Assembly: GCA_001643675.2 (NCBI GenBank) | Contig: LSRY02000050.1 | Span: forward strand, 602,501-658,552 | Source: Monocercomonoides exilis | Taxonomy: Eukaryota; Preaxostyla; Oxymonadida; Polymastigidae | Direction of reading: 5' to 3' | DNA: 56,052 nucleotides | Shown here: piece after piece, positions 43,101 to 52,926 of the stretch | Layout: each line of letters opens with the position of its first letter | Numbering within the stretch: the first letter of the stretch is position 1 | Notes under the pieces: model-generated | What the model was told of the DNA's origin: nothing | Database searches by the model: none | The model's input: only the letters and a program-made list of their open reading frames with translations | Program-made: the position numbers and the translations under genes

Positions 43101-45066
43101 AATGGCCATGCTGTGGATAGAGAATGTAAAGACAGAACCTCCAGAATGGATGAGACATGATATAACATTTGGAGATAAGGAGGGAAAAACAATGGCGATG
43201 TATTGGATTCAGTTTGTGAAGATAGAACCGCCGGAATGGATGAGACACGATATTACACTTGAAGATATCTTTGGATCTACAATGGCCATACTGTGGATTC
43301 AAAATGTCAATTCAAAACCTCCAGAGTGGATGAGGCACGATGCTGCGCTTAAAAATAGGAGAGGAAAGACAATTGCCATGGAGTGGATAATCGATAAGAA
43401 ATCAGAGCCACCAGTGTGGATGAGACATGACATCACTCTGCGCAACAAGGACGGGCAGACAATGGCCATGCTATGGATTCAATTTGTTCAAACCAATCTG
43501 CCAGTGTGGATGAGGCACAATATAACGCTGGGAGATAAGGAGGGAAAAACAATGGCAATGATATGGATCGAAAGTGTGAAGACAGAGCCACCAGTGTGGA
43601 TGAGACATGACATCACTCTGCGCAACAAGGACGGGCAGACAATGGCCATGCTATGGATTCAATTTGTTCAAACCAATCTGCCAGTGTGGATGAGGCACAA
43701 TATAACGCTGGGAGATAAGGAGGGAAAAACAATGGCAATGATATGGATCGAAAGTGTGAAGACAGAACCACCAGAATGGATGAGACATGAAATTACTCTC
43801 GCCGATATGAACGGGCAGACAATGGCTATGTTCTGGATTTCAAAATTGAAGACAGAACCTCCAGAGTGGAAGAGGCACGATGCTGCGCTTAAAAATAGGA
43901 GAGGAAAGACAATTGCCATGGAGTGGATAATCGATAAGAAATCAGAGCCACCAGTGTGGATGAGACATGACATCACTCTGCGCAACAAGGACGGGCAGAC
44001 AATGGCCATGCTATGGATTCAATTTGTTCAAACCAATCTGCCAGTGTGGATGAGACACGATGCAACACTTACTGATAAGGACGGATTTACAATGGCAATG
44101 ATATGGATTAAATATGTGAAGACAGAGCCACCGGAATGGATGAGGCATGACATTACACTTCGCAACAATTTTGAATCAACGATGGCCATGTTGTGGATTC
44201 AAGAAGTCAAAACAGAACCACCAGAATGGATGAGACATGAAATTACTCTCGCCGATAAGGACGGGCAGACAATGGCCATGCTGTGGATTCAAGATGTCAA
44301 AACAGAACCACCAGAATGGGTGAGACATTGTGTAACACTTTGCAACAAAAATGGGTGGACAATGGTGATGAAATGGATTGAATATGTGAAGACAGAACCT
44401 CCAGAATGGATGGTTTATGATAATAAACTTGGCGATGATAAAGGAGAGACAATGGCAATGAGGTGGATAATCGATAAGAAATCAGAGCCACCAGTGTGGA
44501 TGAGACATGAAATCACACTTGGCAACAATTATGGAAATACAATGGCCATGCTTTGGATATGGGGTGTAAAGACAGAACCACCTGAATGGATGAGACATGA
44601 TATCACACTTGGAAATAAACACGGATTGACAATGGCGATGATATGGATTGCTATCGTGAAGACAGAACCACCAGAGTGGATGAGGCATGACACAACTTTG
44701 TGTGATGCTATGGGATGGACGATGGTCATGCACTGGATTCAGTTTGTGCAAACAAAGCCACTATTGTGGATGAGACACTACAAAACACTTGCTGATAAGG
44801 ACGGATGGACGATGGCCATGCATTGGATAAGATATGTTAAAACAGAGCCGCCATTGTGGATGAGACACGAAAATACACTTTGCAACAAAAATGGGTGGAC
44901 AATGGCAATGCTGTGGATAATATTTGTGAAAACAGAGCCACCAGAATGGATGAGACACGAAAAAACAATAAAAGGTGGTTGGGGAAAACAGACAATGGCC
45001 ATGCTCTGGATTAAATATGTGAACACAGAACCGCCAGAATGGATGAAGACTGATAAATCCTTATGA
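40126..45066 (+). CDS. Giant ankyrin-like repeat protein (about 53 x 30 residues)
   Basis: 1,646 residues, uninterrupted, ending TGA. After a 44-residue leader the protein is only repeats, each near DKEGKTMAMLWIQFVKTEPP followed by EWMRHDITL (30 residues, 90 bases, about 53 copies). The D..G.T.AM.WI pattern corresponds to the first helix of an ankyrin repeat and PP.WM.HD..L to the second helix and loop, so I read it as a divergent ankyrin-type solenoid for protein binding. A second possible start at 40258 gives MGSSIS, an N-myristoylation-like sequence. The many Trp codons are all TGG and the Gln codons all CAA/CAG. Long internal segments are identical (see findings). No enzymatic or membrane domain is present. 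Confidence 0.8.
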   Translation: MKKKIFHYNGLPHNTIEFFKELIFLLNLESVSNKQYHSTFNNKKMGSSISTINLEKDSKGRTEAMRWIIRKKSEPPMWMRHNITLGDKEGKTMAMIWIESVKTEPPEWMRHEATLPEKDGRMMIDYWKMNVKDDPPSWLSHDYSLCDKEGKTAAMRYIIEKKEEPPKWMRHRNTLCDKDGSTMAMHWIANVKTKPPKWMRHDITLGDKEGKTMAMLWIQFVKTEPPEWMRHEARFSEKDGRMMIDYWKSNIGSAPPEWMNYKNTKRYKDGRTDAMLWIIRKKSEPPEWMRHEITLADKERKTMAMLWIENVKTEPPEWMRHDITFGDKEGKTMAMYWIQFVKIEPPEWMRHDITLEDIFGSTMAILWIQNVNSKPPEWMRHDAALKNRRGKTIAMEWIIDKKSEPPVWMRHDITLRNKDGQTMAMLWIQFVQTNLPVWMRHNITLGDKEGKTMAMIWIESVKTEPPEWMRHEATLPEKDGRMMIDYWKMNVKDDPPSWLSHDYSLCDKEGKTAAMRYIIEKKEEPPKWMRHRNTLCDKDGSTMAMHWIANVKTKPPKWMRHDITLGDKEGKTMAMLWIQFVKTEPPEWMRHEARFSEKDGRTMAMYWNNILKTEPPRWMRHDITLTDKYGWTIAMHWVYNVKTELPEWMRHDITLTDKYGWTMAMLWISKLKTEPPAWMRHDIAFTNHKGCSMAMLWIQNVNTEPPVWMRHDITLRNKDGQTMAMIWIKYVKTEPPEWMRHDITLRNNFESTMAMLWIQEVKTEPPEWMRHEITLADKDGQTMAMLWIQDVKTEPPVWMRHDIAFTNHKGCSMAMLWIQNVKTEPPEWMRHCVTLADKEGKTMADHWKSNFWSAPPEWMTKDITHADEYGWTMAMLWIVEKNTEPPMWIRHEITLADKDGHTMAMLWIWSVKTEPPHWMRHDITLRNNFKSTMAMMWIQFVQTNPPAWMRHDNTLFNKYGQTMAMLWIWGVKTEPPEWMRHEITLADKERKTMAMLWIENVKTEPPEWMRHDITFGDKEGKTMAMYWIQFVKIEPPEWMRHDITLEDIFGSTMAILWIQNVNSKPPEWMRHDAALKNRRGKTIAMEWIIDKKSEPPVWMRHDITLRNKDGQTMAMLWIQFVQTNLPVWMRHNITLGDKEGKTMAMIWIESVKTEPPVWMRHDITLRNKDGQTMAMLWIQFVQTNLPVWMRHNITLGDKEGKTMAMIWIESVKTEPPEWMRHEITLADMNGQTMAMFWISKLKTEPPEWKRHDAALKNRRGKTIAMEWIIDKKSEPPVWMRHDITLRNKDGQTMAMLWIQFVQTNLPVWMRHDATLTDKDGFTMAMIWIKYVKTEPPEWMRHDITLRNNFESTMAMLWIQEVKTEPPEWMRHEITLADKDGQTMAMLWIQDVKTEPPEWVRHCVTLCNKNGWTMVMKWIEYVKTEPPEWMVYDNKLGDDKGETMAMRWIIDKKSEPPVWMRHEITLGNNYGNTMAMLWIWGVKTEPPEWMRHDITLGNKHGLTMAMIWIAIVKTEPPEWMRHDTTLCDAMGWTMVMHWIQFVQTKPLLWMRHYKTLADKDGWTMAMHWIRYVKTEPPLWMRHENTLCNKNGWTMAMLWIIFVKTEPPEWMRHEKTIKGGWGKQTMAMLWIKYVNTEPPEWMKTDKSL

Positions 45067-45178
45067 GAATTTATCTAATTTGTGTTAAATGTGTTGTTTT
45101 CGATGATTCAGAAGAATTTGCTTATTAACTGATTTCTCAATAAAGGCTATTCTCCATCCAATCGAAAAGCATGACAAT

Positions 45179-45218
<40 letters not shown>

Positions 45219-46451
45219 CTTTCTTTTGAAGTGACTTTCTATCTTTCTACATACTCTAGGAAATTCTTCAAACAAGTATCATTTTGATATCCTTTCTATA
45301 AATCTTCAATTATTTTTTATTCTATTTCATTTTGTCTCAGCAATTTATGCGATTCATTTCATAGGTTTAGATTAGGGTTATATCTTTGTTGATTATATTT
45401 ATGGGATCCGACAAAAGCCTAACCTAGTTTATTATAATTTTCATTTTCAATTTTGACAAAAAATATTGAACTATTTGAATATTGTTTGATGTTTTAATGA
45501 TATATATTTCCTTTGAAATTTGATTTTGATTGGAAAGAATATGAAAATCTATTTCTAATTATCGAATCTTGACGAATTAGCAACAAAACGCACAAAAAAA
45601 TTGTTGGATTAGTGAAAATGGATTAATGGAATATATATATGAAATTAATAAAATTGTCAATGAAATTGCTCGTTTTTCATTTTCATTGATTCAAACAATA
45701 TCTTTTTTTGATCGCTTTTCGAATCCAAAAAAAGGTCTTAATTTTCGATTGGAAGTTTTGAGATAATAATAAAAACATAATTGCAATTGTATTTTCATTT
45801 TTCAACTGTTTTATGTATTTATCTTTTTGGAAAATCTGATGATCAAAATGAAATATTTATTTAGAATAAATCAATATATTTCATTAAACATTTTAACCAA
45901 CTGAGCTTCTGCACACTTTAAACATAAAACATACTGCATTATTGGGAAGTGTTCATTGGCTAACCACATGATTAAAGTACCAAACCGTTTTGTATGAAGT
46001 AATTTTTGATTTCATTCAAACTTATGTGTTTTTCACATCAATTCCAAATAATGAACAAACATTTATATCTATCCGTTAAGTAACAAAGGAATACATTCCA
46101 ATTTCATTCAGTTTTTTATCTGGATGAGTTGTGAATCCAAAAAGGAAACAAATTGAAACTTTCAAATTTTTGAGAGCTGAAATATGTGGTTTTTCATTCA
46201 AACAATTTTAAATGATTCTAAAAAATATCAGAAAGGTGAATTTCTTTTCATAAAACGTCAAAGGAATATATTGTTTTTCGTAAATAACAAACGAGAAGTT
46301 ATATAATTGGATCAAAACTTCTTGATTTAAAGAAATAATAACTTCGTTAATCAAAACTGAAATGCAAAGTTATAGAGCATTCCGAGATTCTTAGTATGCA
46401 CTTTATTGATTAATTTATTCATTTTTCATTTTTTGCTTCTTTATGTTGCAG
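45067..46451. other. AT-rich intergenic DNA
   Basis: No gene is supported. A GATTAGGGTTA telomere-like motif is at about 45370-45380, and a reverse-orientation CCTAACCTAG at 45418-45427. The rest is AT-rich. A good acceptor (TTATGTTGCAG) at 46441-46451 opens the following gene's first visible exon. Confidence 0.5.
45181..45218. repeat. Poly-T tract of 38
   Basis: Thirty-eight uninterrupted T residues about 115 bases after the stop codon of the ankyrin-like gene. It may be a slippage-prone homopolymer or the A-tail of an old reverse-strand retrocopy; no retrocopy is recognisable beside it. Confidence 0.9.
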
Positions 46452-49370
46452 TTTTCCTGGAGTCAAAGTGGGAAGTTCGTAATTTCTTCTTTAAAATTGT
46501 TATTCATAATTTATTTATTTCTTCTTATTGATACAGAAAAAATATCAAAAATTCGAAGTTGCAGTGGCGAAGAACAATCTGACAGTGACGAAAGTGAAGA
46601 AAGCGAAGAAAATGACAGCAATGTGAATGAAGCAATTCTTTCTCCATCAGAACCCGGATTTTTTTCTCCTCCTTCCTCGACTAAACTCACAGTCACTCAT
46701 TCACCAATTATCACCCCTCCTCATTCTCCTTCTTCCTCTCTTTCGATTCCCTGTCCAAGTTCTCCTCTTCGTATTTCTTCGGTTGAACAGGAATATGAAG
46801 ATGTCACAGCGACTCCGATGCTGTATTGTCCTCGTCTTCTTTATTCTGTTCCTACGAAGAGCAGTGCTGCCACTCCTTCAAAAGAAATCGAAAAAAAACC
46901 ATATTCCAATTCAATATCTGCGTGGTTGATGAAGTTTGTGGAAGATGATGAGATCCCAGTTGCTGATGATTTTTCCACACTTCAAAAAAATTTAGCTCCT
47001 CAACCCTCATTAGATCATCTTCGAGAATTTGCTCATCATTCACCATATCCTCGACCTTTATATGCATCTGGAAAAGAGAATCTTGATGAAAATTGCATCA
47101 ACCATTTGGATTCAAATGAAAACAAACCATTAACAAAAAAGAAAAGGAAAAAAGCTCAATCAGCCTCTTCTGCTTCTGCTTCTTCTTCTTCTTCTTCTTC
47201 GTCTTCCACTTCATCAACTTCCTCGAAGCAAATATCATCTTCAACAGAATCTTCAAACGACCCAATGCAAACTTCAACAAAATCCAAATTTAAAGATTCG
47301 AGAAAATGCAAAAAGAGAATGAAATACACAAGCAGAGTTCAATTCAAAAACGATACAAAATCAAGTTCACAATATCATTCTCAAGCATGCATTAGGAGTT
47401 CAACAGATTGTTCAACAATTAGTTTATCTTGTCACAAGATGACAAATAAGAAAACAATGGAAATGGAGCGAACAATAAAGGAAAAAGAAAACAAAAAAAG
47501 TGATTATGCTGAAAAAGAAGACCTGAGAGATGATCAAAATGAAAAATCCAACCAAAGCAGTTGCAGATACTATCATCAAAGAAAATCGAAAACGGAATTC
47601 ATGATAAACCTTCCATCAATTTTGGATTCATGGATTGATGATTCAGTTTTATCCGAGGATGAAAAGGATTTATTTATGCCAGAAAGTGGACAAAACAACT
47701 TTCAAGGAGAAGATTCTTCATCACAATCATTCTGTGCATCAGAAGATGAAGACAAAGAAAAAGAATTATTTAAACAAGAAAGCTCAGAATCAACTGAAAC
47801 AGAAAAGGATTTTCAGCATTCATTATGCCATCCATTGAAAAAGAAACGAAAAACAATCATCGAGAATGATCCGTCACAAATGCAAAAGTCAAAAAGCAGG
47901 AAAGTGTCAGTTCTTGTGAATGAAAGCAATATTTCTATTATTAAAGAAAAACTTGAATCATTGGAAAACGATGAAAATACGATTAATGATTCCATTTCTT
48001 TTGAACAAGAAAATGCACATGCATTAGATTTGAAAGATATTTACGGAAAAATCAACACCTCCACACTTGAGCCTCTTCCTGACGATTCAAATTCAACAAC
48101 ACCAATGATTACAACACCAAGATACGCATATGATACCCCCACAAAATTTGAAACAGTTTTGAGATCACATTCAAAAGAGGAATTACAACAATACACAGAA
48201 AAAGGATTGCCTTATTGTGATGAAACTGTTAAAACTCACAAATGGGTTTATGGGATGTTTCTTGATTACTGCAAAGCAGCTAAAAAAGAACCGTTTCCTT
48301 TGAAGGCAAAACCAGTATATGGTTTTGTAAAATTACTTGGAATAGCAGTTGGTTATTCAATCGGAACAATAACGCATGGAATCAAATCATCTTTATACAA
48401 TATTTCCGAAACAAGAACAGGAAAACCTGTTAAAGATAAGGTTAAAGCAAAATTCCATAGAGCAATACTGGAAATCAAAGCTTGGTACAGGAAAAGGAAA
48501 ATGAAAGGATTTCCATTACCAAAAATGAGGAAGGAGAATGAGAAGAAGTGGAAAAAACAGCCCCTCATCGTCACAGATTTGCAACGTATTTTGGAATGTT
48601 ATCCCGACTGGATAGTTGAGAAGCCCCAAGAAGCTTCCCTGTTTTTATTCGCTTAATCAACAGGAGCTCGGGCACATACTTGTGCTCATGTAAGATTGAA
48701 GGATATCATCCGAGTTTACTCTCCTCCAAACTCAAATTTTATCAAAGTGACGTTTAATCTCGAGTGTGGGAAAGGGTGGAATGGTGACAATCACTGTGTC
48801 ACAGTGGAAGGAGCAATTAATGAAAAACATCAACTCAACGTAATATGGTGGCTGGAGCAGTATTTGGTGGAGGAGTTTGGACTCTCTCTCACCAATTTTG
48901 ACAAATGGGAGCTTAAGGAGTTGGAGGAGCAATTTATTTGGCAGCTTAGAAAGGGAGCAATGAGAGTACGACTGAAAAAAAGAGCCGTCCAAGCAGGTTA
49001 TCCAGATAACCTGTTCGGATTTCATTCCTTCAGATCAGGCTTTATTTGCTCAGCTTTGCTGAAAGCAGGGGAAAACCAGGAAAAGAGGAAACAGGCGCTG
49101 GAGGCAACAGCTTTTGTAGGTAATTGGATTTTAATATCAAAATCTCAGTGGGAATATGTGAAAGAGACTGAGAAGGCTGTAATTATTGGTAATAGGCTTG
49201 GATTTCCAGATGAAACTGTAGAGGATGATGTATATTACGATATGGCACTTACAAGTCCACAAGTTTATCATAACATCAAATTAAACGAGCCAATATGGAA
49301 AAAGGAATCAATTATACTCACATTTGACTTTTTTGTTCTTGAGATTTTGAAAGCCACATGCAGTGAGCTA
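46452..49370 (+). pseudogene. Crypton-like tyrosine recombinase, interrupted by one nonsense codon
   Basis: A probable exon 46452-46478 is joined across a 58-nt intron (46479-46536, GTAATT...GATACAG) to a long frame from 46537. The first 550 residues are disordered: acidic Ser patches and a poly-Ser run. The core-binding part has LPYCDETVKTHKWVYGMFLD (about 48220). The catalytic part shows Arg in STGARAHTCAHVRL (48657-48698), the second box FHSFRSGF (about 49020), Trp in GNWI (49119) and the probable nucleophile Tyr in QWEYVKE (49152). TAA at 48654 falls in frame just before the first catalytic Arg; the frame continues unchanged to 49370, where a MITE is inserted. Readthrough or a single nonsense mutation would explain it. 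The true first exon is not found. A DIRS-type recombinase is less likely, because no RT is present. Confidence 0.7.
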
Positions 49371-49372
49371 TA

Positions 49373-49822
49373 CAGTCCAAACCGGATATAATCACGTCGA
49401 ATATAATCACATTCGTATATAGTCACAATTTTCCATGCACCGACATTTTTTGCTTGTTTTTCATTCATTTTTCATCGCATATAATCACAGGGCTGAAAAT
49501 ATATAATCACAATTTTTATCATTATGGGTGGATTTTTCAATGAAAAATCGATTTTTTGATCAAAAATTTCAATTTTTCGCTTTTTCAGAAATGTGCTCAA
49601 ATAATTCAAAATAATATGTATTTACGCAAAAAATTAATTTCGCATGTTAAAAATGCGTTTTTATGAAGAATTTTCAAAAATTAAAAATTTGTCCCAAAAT
49701 TAATTAATAAATAAAATAAAATTTATTTTTTTCTGTGTAAAGCAGCATCGTATATTATCACATTCGGATATAGTCACAAAAAGTTGTGCAAAAACCGATG
49801 TGATTATATCCGGTTTAGACTG
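49373..49822. mobile_element. Tc1/mariner-type MITE, 450 bp
   Basis: Terminal inverted repeats start CAGTCCAAACCGGATATAA on the left and CAGTCTAAACCGGATATAA on the right (reverse complement); 27 bases match with two differences. It is flanked by TA on both sides (49371-49372 and 49823-49824), the target duplication of Tc1/mariner transposons, whose ends commonly begin CAGT. Inside, ATATAATCAC-type motifs recur in subterminal positions and no transposase is encoded. It sits in the recombinase/Myb gene, and deleting it with one TA leaves a continuous reading frame. Confidence 0.9.
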
Positions 49823-49824
49823 TA

Positions 49825-50371
49825 TTACCCATATAGTTGTGTGATACGATTGAATCGGTTGGCTGCTTTATCGTATTTGAATAATCATAATGTCAAGTGT
49901 GAAAAGGGAAACACATTCATGAAGCAAGCTAGAATCAATATCTTACAGAAACTGAAGGAGAATAAAAATGTCGTGGAAGCAGCTCGAAGTTATTTAGCAG
50001 GAATACAAGCGTATTTAAATGGAAGAACGAGACTCAAATTTCAAAGACCAAAAGAAAGAGTTCCACTTAGAGAGAATAGACCAATCAACAAGTTACTTGG
50101 AACAAAATCAAGACGCAGATGGACAGCTGAGGAAGATAGGATACTGATGAAATCATTTTTAGAGTTCAACGACTTCAAAGCAGCTAGCAAAGCATTGTTT
50201 GAAAGAACGGAAAATTCATGCAGAGATCGGATTCGTACTCTAATTAACGATAAGTCAACTGATTTTTATGAGAGGAAATTGACAAAATATGTGCAATACA
50301 AAAAGGATCATCCTCAATTGGGGAATTTCAACTCTTCCAAAAAGAAAGAAAAAGGAGAAAAGAAGAATTGA
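49825..50371 (+). pseudogene. C-terminal Myb/SANT-domain part of the recombinase gene, separated by the MITE
   Basis: The frame continues that of the recombinase once the MITE is discounted (LYYPYSCVIRLNRLAALSYL). About 90 residues in comes a Myb/SANT-like DNA-binding domain: RRRWTAEEDRILMKSFLEFN, then AASKALFERTENSCRDRIRT, with the regularly spaced Trp/bulky residues expected for one repeat. A Lys-rich tail ends in TGA. A recombinase carrying its own Myb domain would provide end recognition. Read alone, this piece has no start outside the MITE, so it is presumably not expressed normally unless the MITE is spliced or removed. Confidence 0.65.
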
Positions 50372-52926
50372 CATTCTTTTCAATTGTTTGGAAGTTCATT
50401 TTCCTCAGAGAGTTATCTGTTTGTTAATATTCTCATTTTTATTTTTTCAATTTCAATCAGTTCGGCAAATCATTAGTCTATTCACACATGCACATTCCTA
50501 AAGAATAGGAGGTTGAAATATCAAAAATCTATCCACAAAATGATTTTTTTCAAAGTTTGATCATTAATGTTAAAAAAAGGAACAGACATATGCCAAAAGA
50601 GTTTTATGCTAATTGATTAAAATGCACAGGCATTCAAATAAGTTTTACCGATGTGACACAATTATTCTAAGTTAGTTTATAGGATTTTCTGCTTAATAAA
50701 CTGTTTGTTTCATAGAAAAGAAGTTTCATTCCTTGCAAATTTCTTTCTGAATTAATTTGAATTTGTTATTTTGGGGAACAAAATAAATATTGTTTTATCT
50801 GATGAATTGAGAGATAAATGAAGTGTTAATATTTGGTTGTCACATTAATATTCAATATTACAATGCGTTGCTGTTGGAATGCAGTTTCATTCCAGGATCA
50901 ATGCAATGATGCACTTCAGAGAAAACGAAGAGTGTTGCATTCCTAAAGGATAACGAAGAATAACATACACAGCAAGGAAAATAGTAGAAACTCAATTTGA
51001 AAAGCTTGGATCGATGAAAAAGTTTGAATATCGAAAACGGGAAAAACGAACTATCTATTTAACATTGAAGTTGATGGAATAATTTAATACAAAAGAATAT
51101 AATAATGAACAAAAAGGTTATTCTTTCATTTTTGAAAGATAGTCATGAAATCACTGATATAATTGATGAACAATATATCAACATTACACATGAAATTGGG
51201 GAAAGTGTAAAAGTTGAAATAACTGTCGTTCAATGAGTAAAAATTGTTATCATTGGTTTTGAGATTGTGAAATTTGGAAATATTCACATCTTAAATTTAA
51301 TTTTTTATTTATATTCAAGAATGAAAAAAAAATGAAACATTTGGATAAAATAAAAACACTATCACACTGATGAACAAGAGGATTTGGATTTAAAATCAAT
51401 TGCATTGCAGTTGAAATGATTGAAAAGCTAAGTTTGATTTGATTCAAACACTGCAAATGACAAAGAAGATTTCTTGCAGCACTCGAACGAAATGCATTGC
51501 ACTAACATTATTCAATCGATATGATTGATGTTCATAAAATGGAGGAAAAGGAATTCAACATAAAATAAAAAGTGCTGAAATCTTCAGAATGAGACAGCAT
51601 AATTTCAGAATTTTACAACCTAGTTTGAAAGTCAACACACAATTCAATATATTGCAGAGAAATTTAAATTTTATTGCTCTTATTTCAAGCAATAAATGGA
51701 TTTTCAACAATTCATTTCTTATTCATTATTTAATGGCTTCGATCGTGATCGCAAACTGATGAAAAAAGATTTTTTTCAAGCATGACCAAAGTTTATCAAG
51801 CAGTTACTCTATTATTGGCATAAAATAAATATGTGTGTATCTAGCATTGAGAAGGTTAGGGTTAAAGGGCGTTGAAATATGCCTGAATTATTCCAGCAAA
51901 TATTAATAATTGATTATCACAAAATTATCAATCAATTTCTCTATCATGACTTATAATATTATTGAATGATTATTTCTATTTATTCAAAAAGAATAATAAA
52001 ATAAATTTTTTAAAATCTATCATGTACTCGGTTAGGGTTAAGCTTTTCGTTCGTTTAGTCTAGACGATTTTCATATATATATTAACCTAGACAATACATT
52101 CAAAACAAAGGGACAACTTTCATAGAAATAAATATTTTGTTTGAAAATTTCACGATGATTGAATCAAAGTGTTTCAGAAATGTAGATTATATTAAGAGTT
52201 ATTCAACAAAAAAATGTGTGTTGATATTGAAAATTTTTGACTAAAGTAGTTGGAAAAAAATGTTTGTTTTTTTGTCCAGTCATTTCTGGTCATTTCGAAT
52301 TTTTTATTTTTTTCAATTTTTTTTCGATTCAGATCCAGTTTTTTGTGGTGAGATCGATTGTAATATGGATGATTCATCATTCTATTCACTTTTTATCGAA
52401 CAATATGGACTTTTCATTTTTCATGAAAATTTTATGAGAAAATTTTCGGTCATTTTTTGGATCAAAAAAATTGTATCTCGATGAAAAAATTTTGCGAGAC
52501 CTGAGACTTTACCAGCGTGTACTACATGTAATTTGTGAATTTTTGAAGTCAGTGTCAAAAATTCGAAAATTTTGAAAAAATTGATTTTTTTCATTAGCCA
52601 AGTCATATGTCAGGTCAATGAGAAAAAAGTTGAAAATATCGATTTTTGTGAAAATTTTTATTGGAAGATGATATTTCACCAAAAGTTCGGATAATTCGCG
52701 AATAGTCAGCTGAATTTTTTTCTCGGGCCAGATTGGTCTGGTTAGTGAGAAAATGTGATATGAAGAATTTGACTGAAAAAGTGGTGATCTTAGATCAACG
52801 ACCGAAAAATATGAGGTCTCAGATTCCTTTGATAATTGGCAGGTGGCAAGGACGTGGTCCCCTTATAAACATACTCTAATCTAAATTTTTTCTACCGAGC
52901 GGTTGTGGCAGGGCAGTGCGGACAAG
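50372..52926. other. Gene-free subtelomeric DNA
   Basis: AT-rich, with no supportable gene. GGTTAGGGTTA telomere-like motifs occur at about 51854-51864 and 52030-52040 in the same orientation as the telomere. The last 60 bases before the array (52870-52926) are less AT-rich (CCGAGCGGTTGTGGCAGGGC). Confidence 0.6.

Noticed and set aside
40146-45026. Many reverse-strand ORFs (His/Pro/Ser-rich) across the ankyrin-like gene
   Set aside because: They repeat with the same 90-base period and are shadows of the forward repeats.
45181-45218. Poly-T as the A-tail of a reverse-strand retrocopy
   Set aside because: No coding remnant or target duplication is visible next to it.
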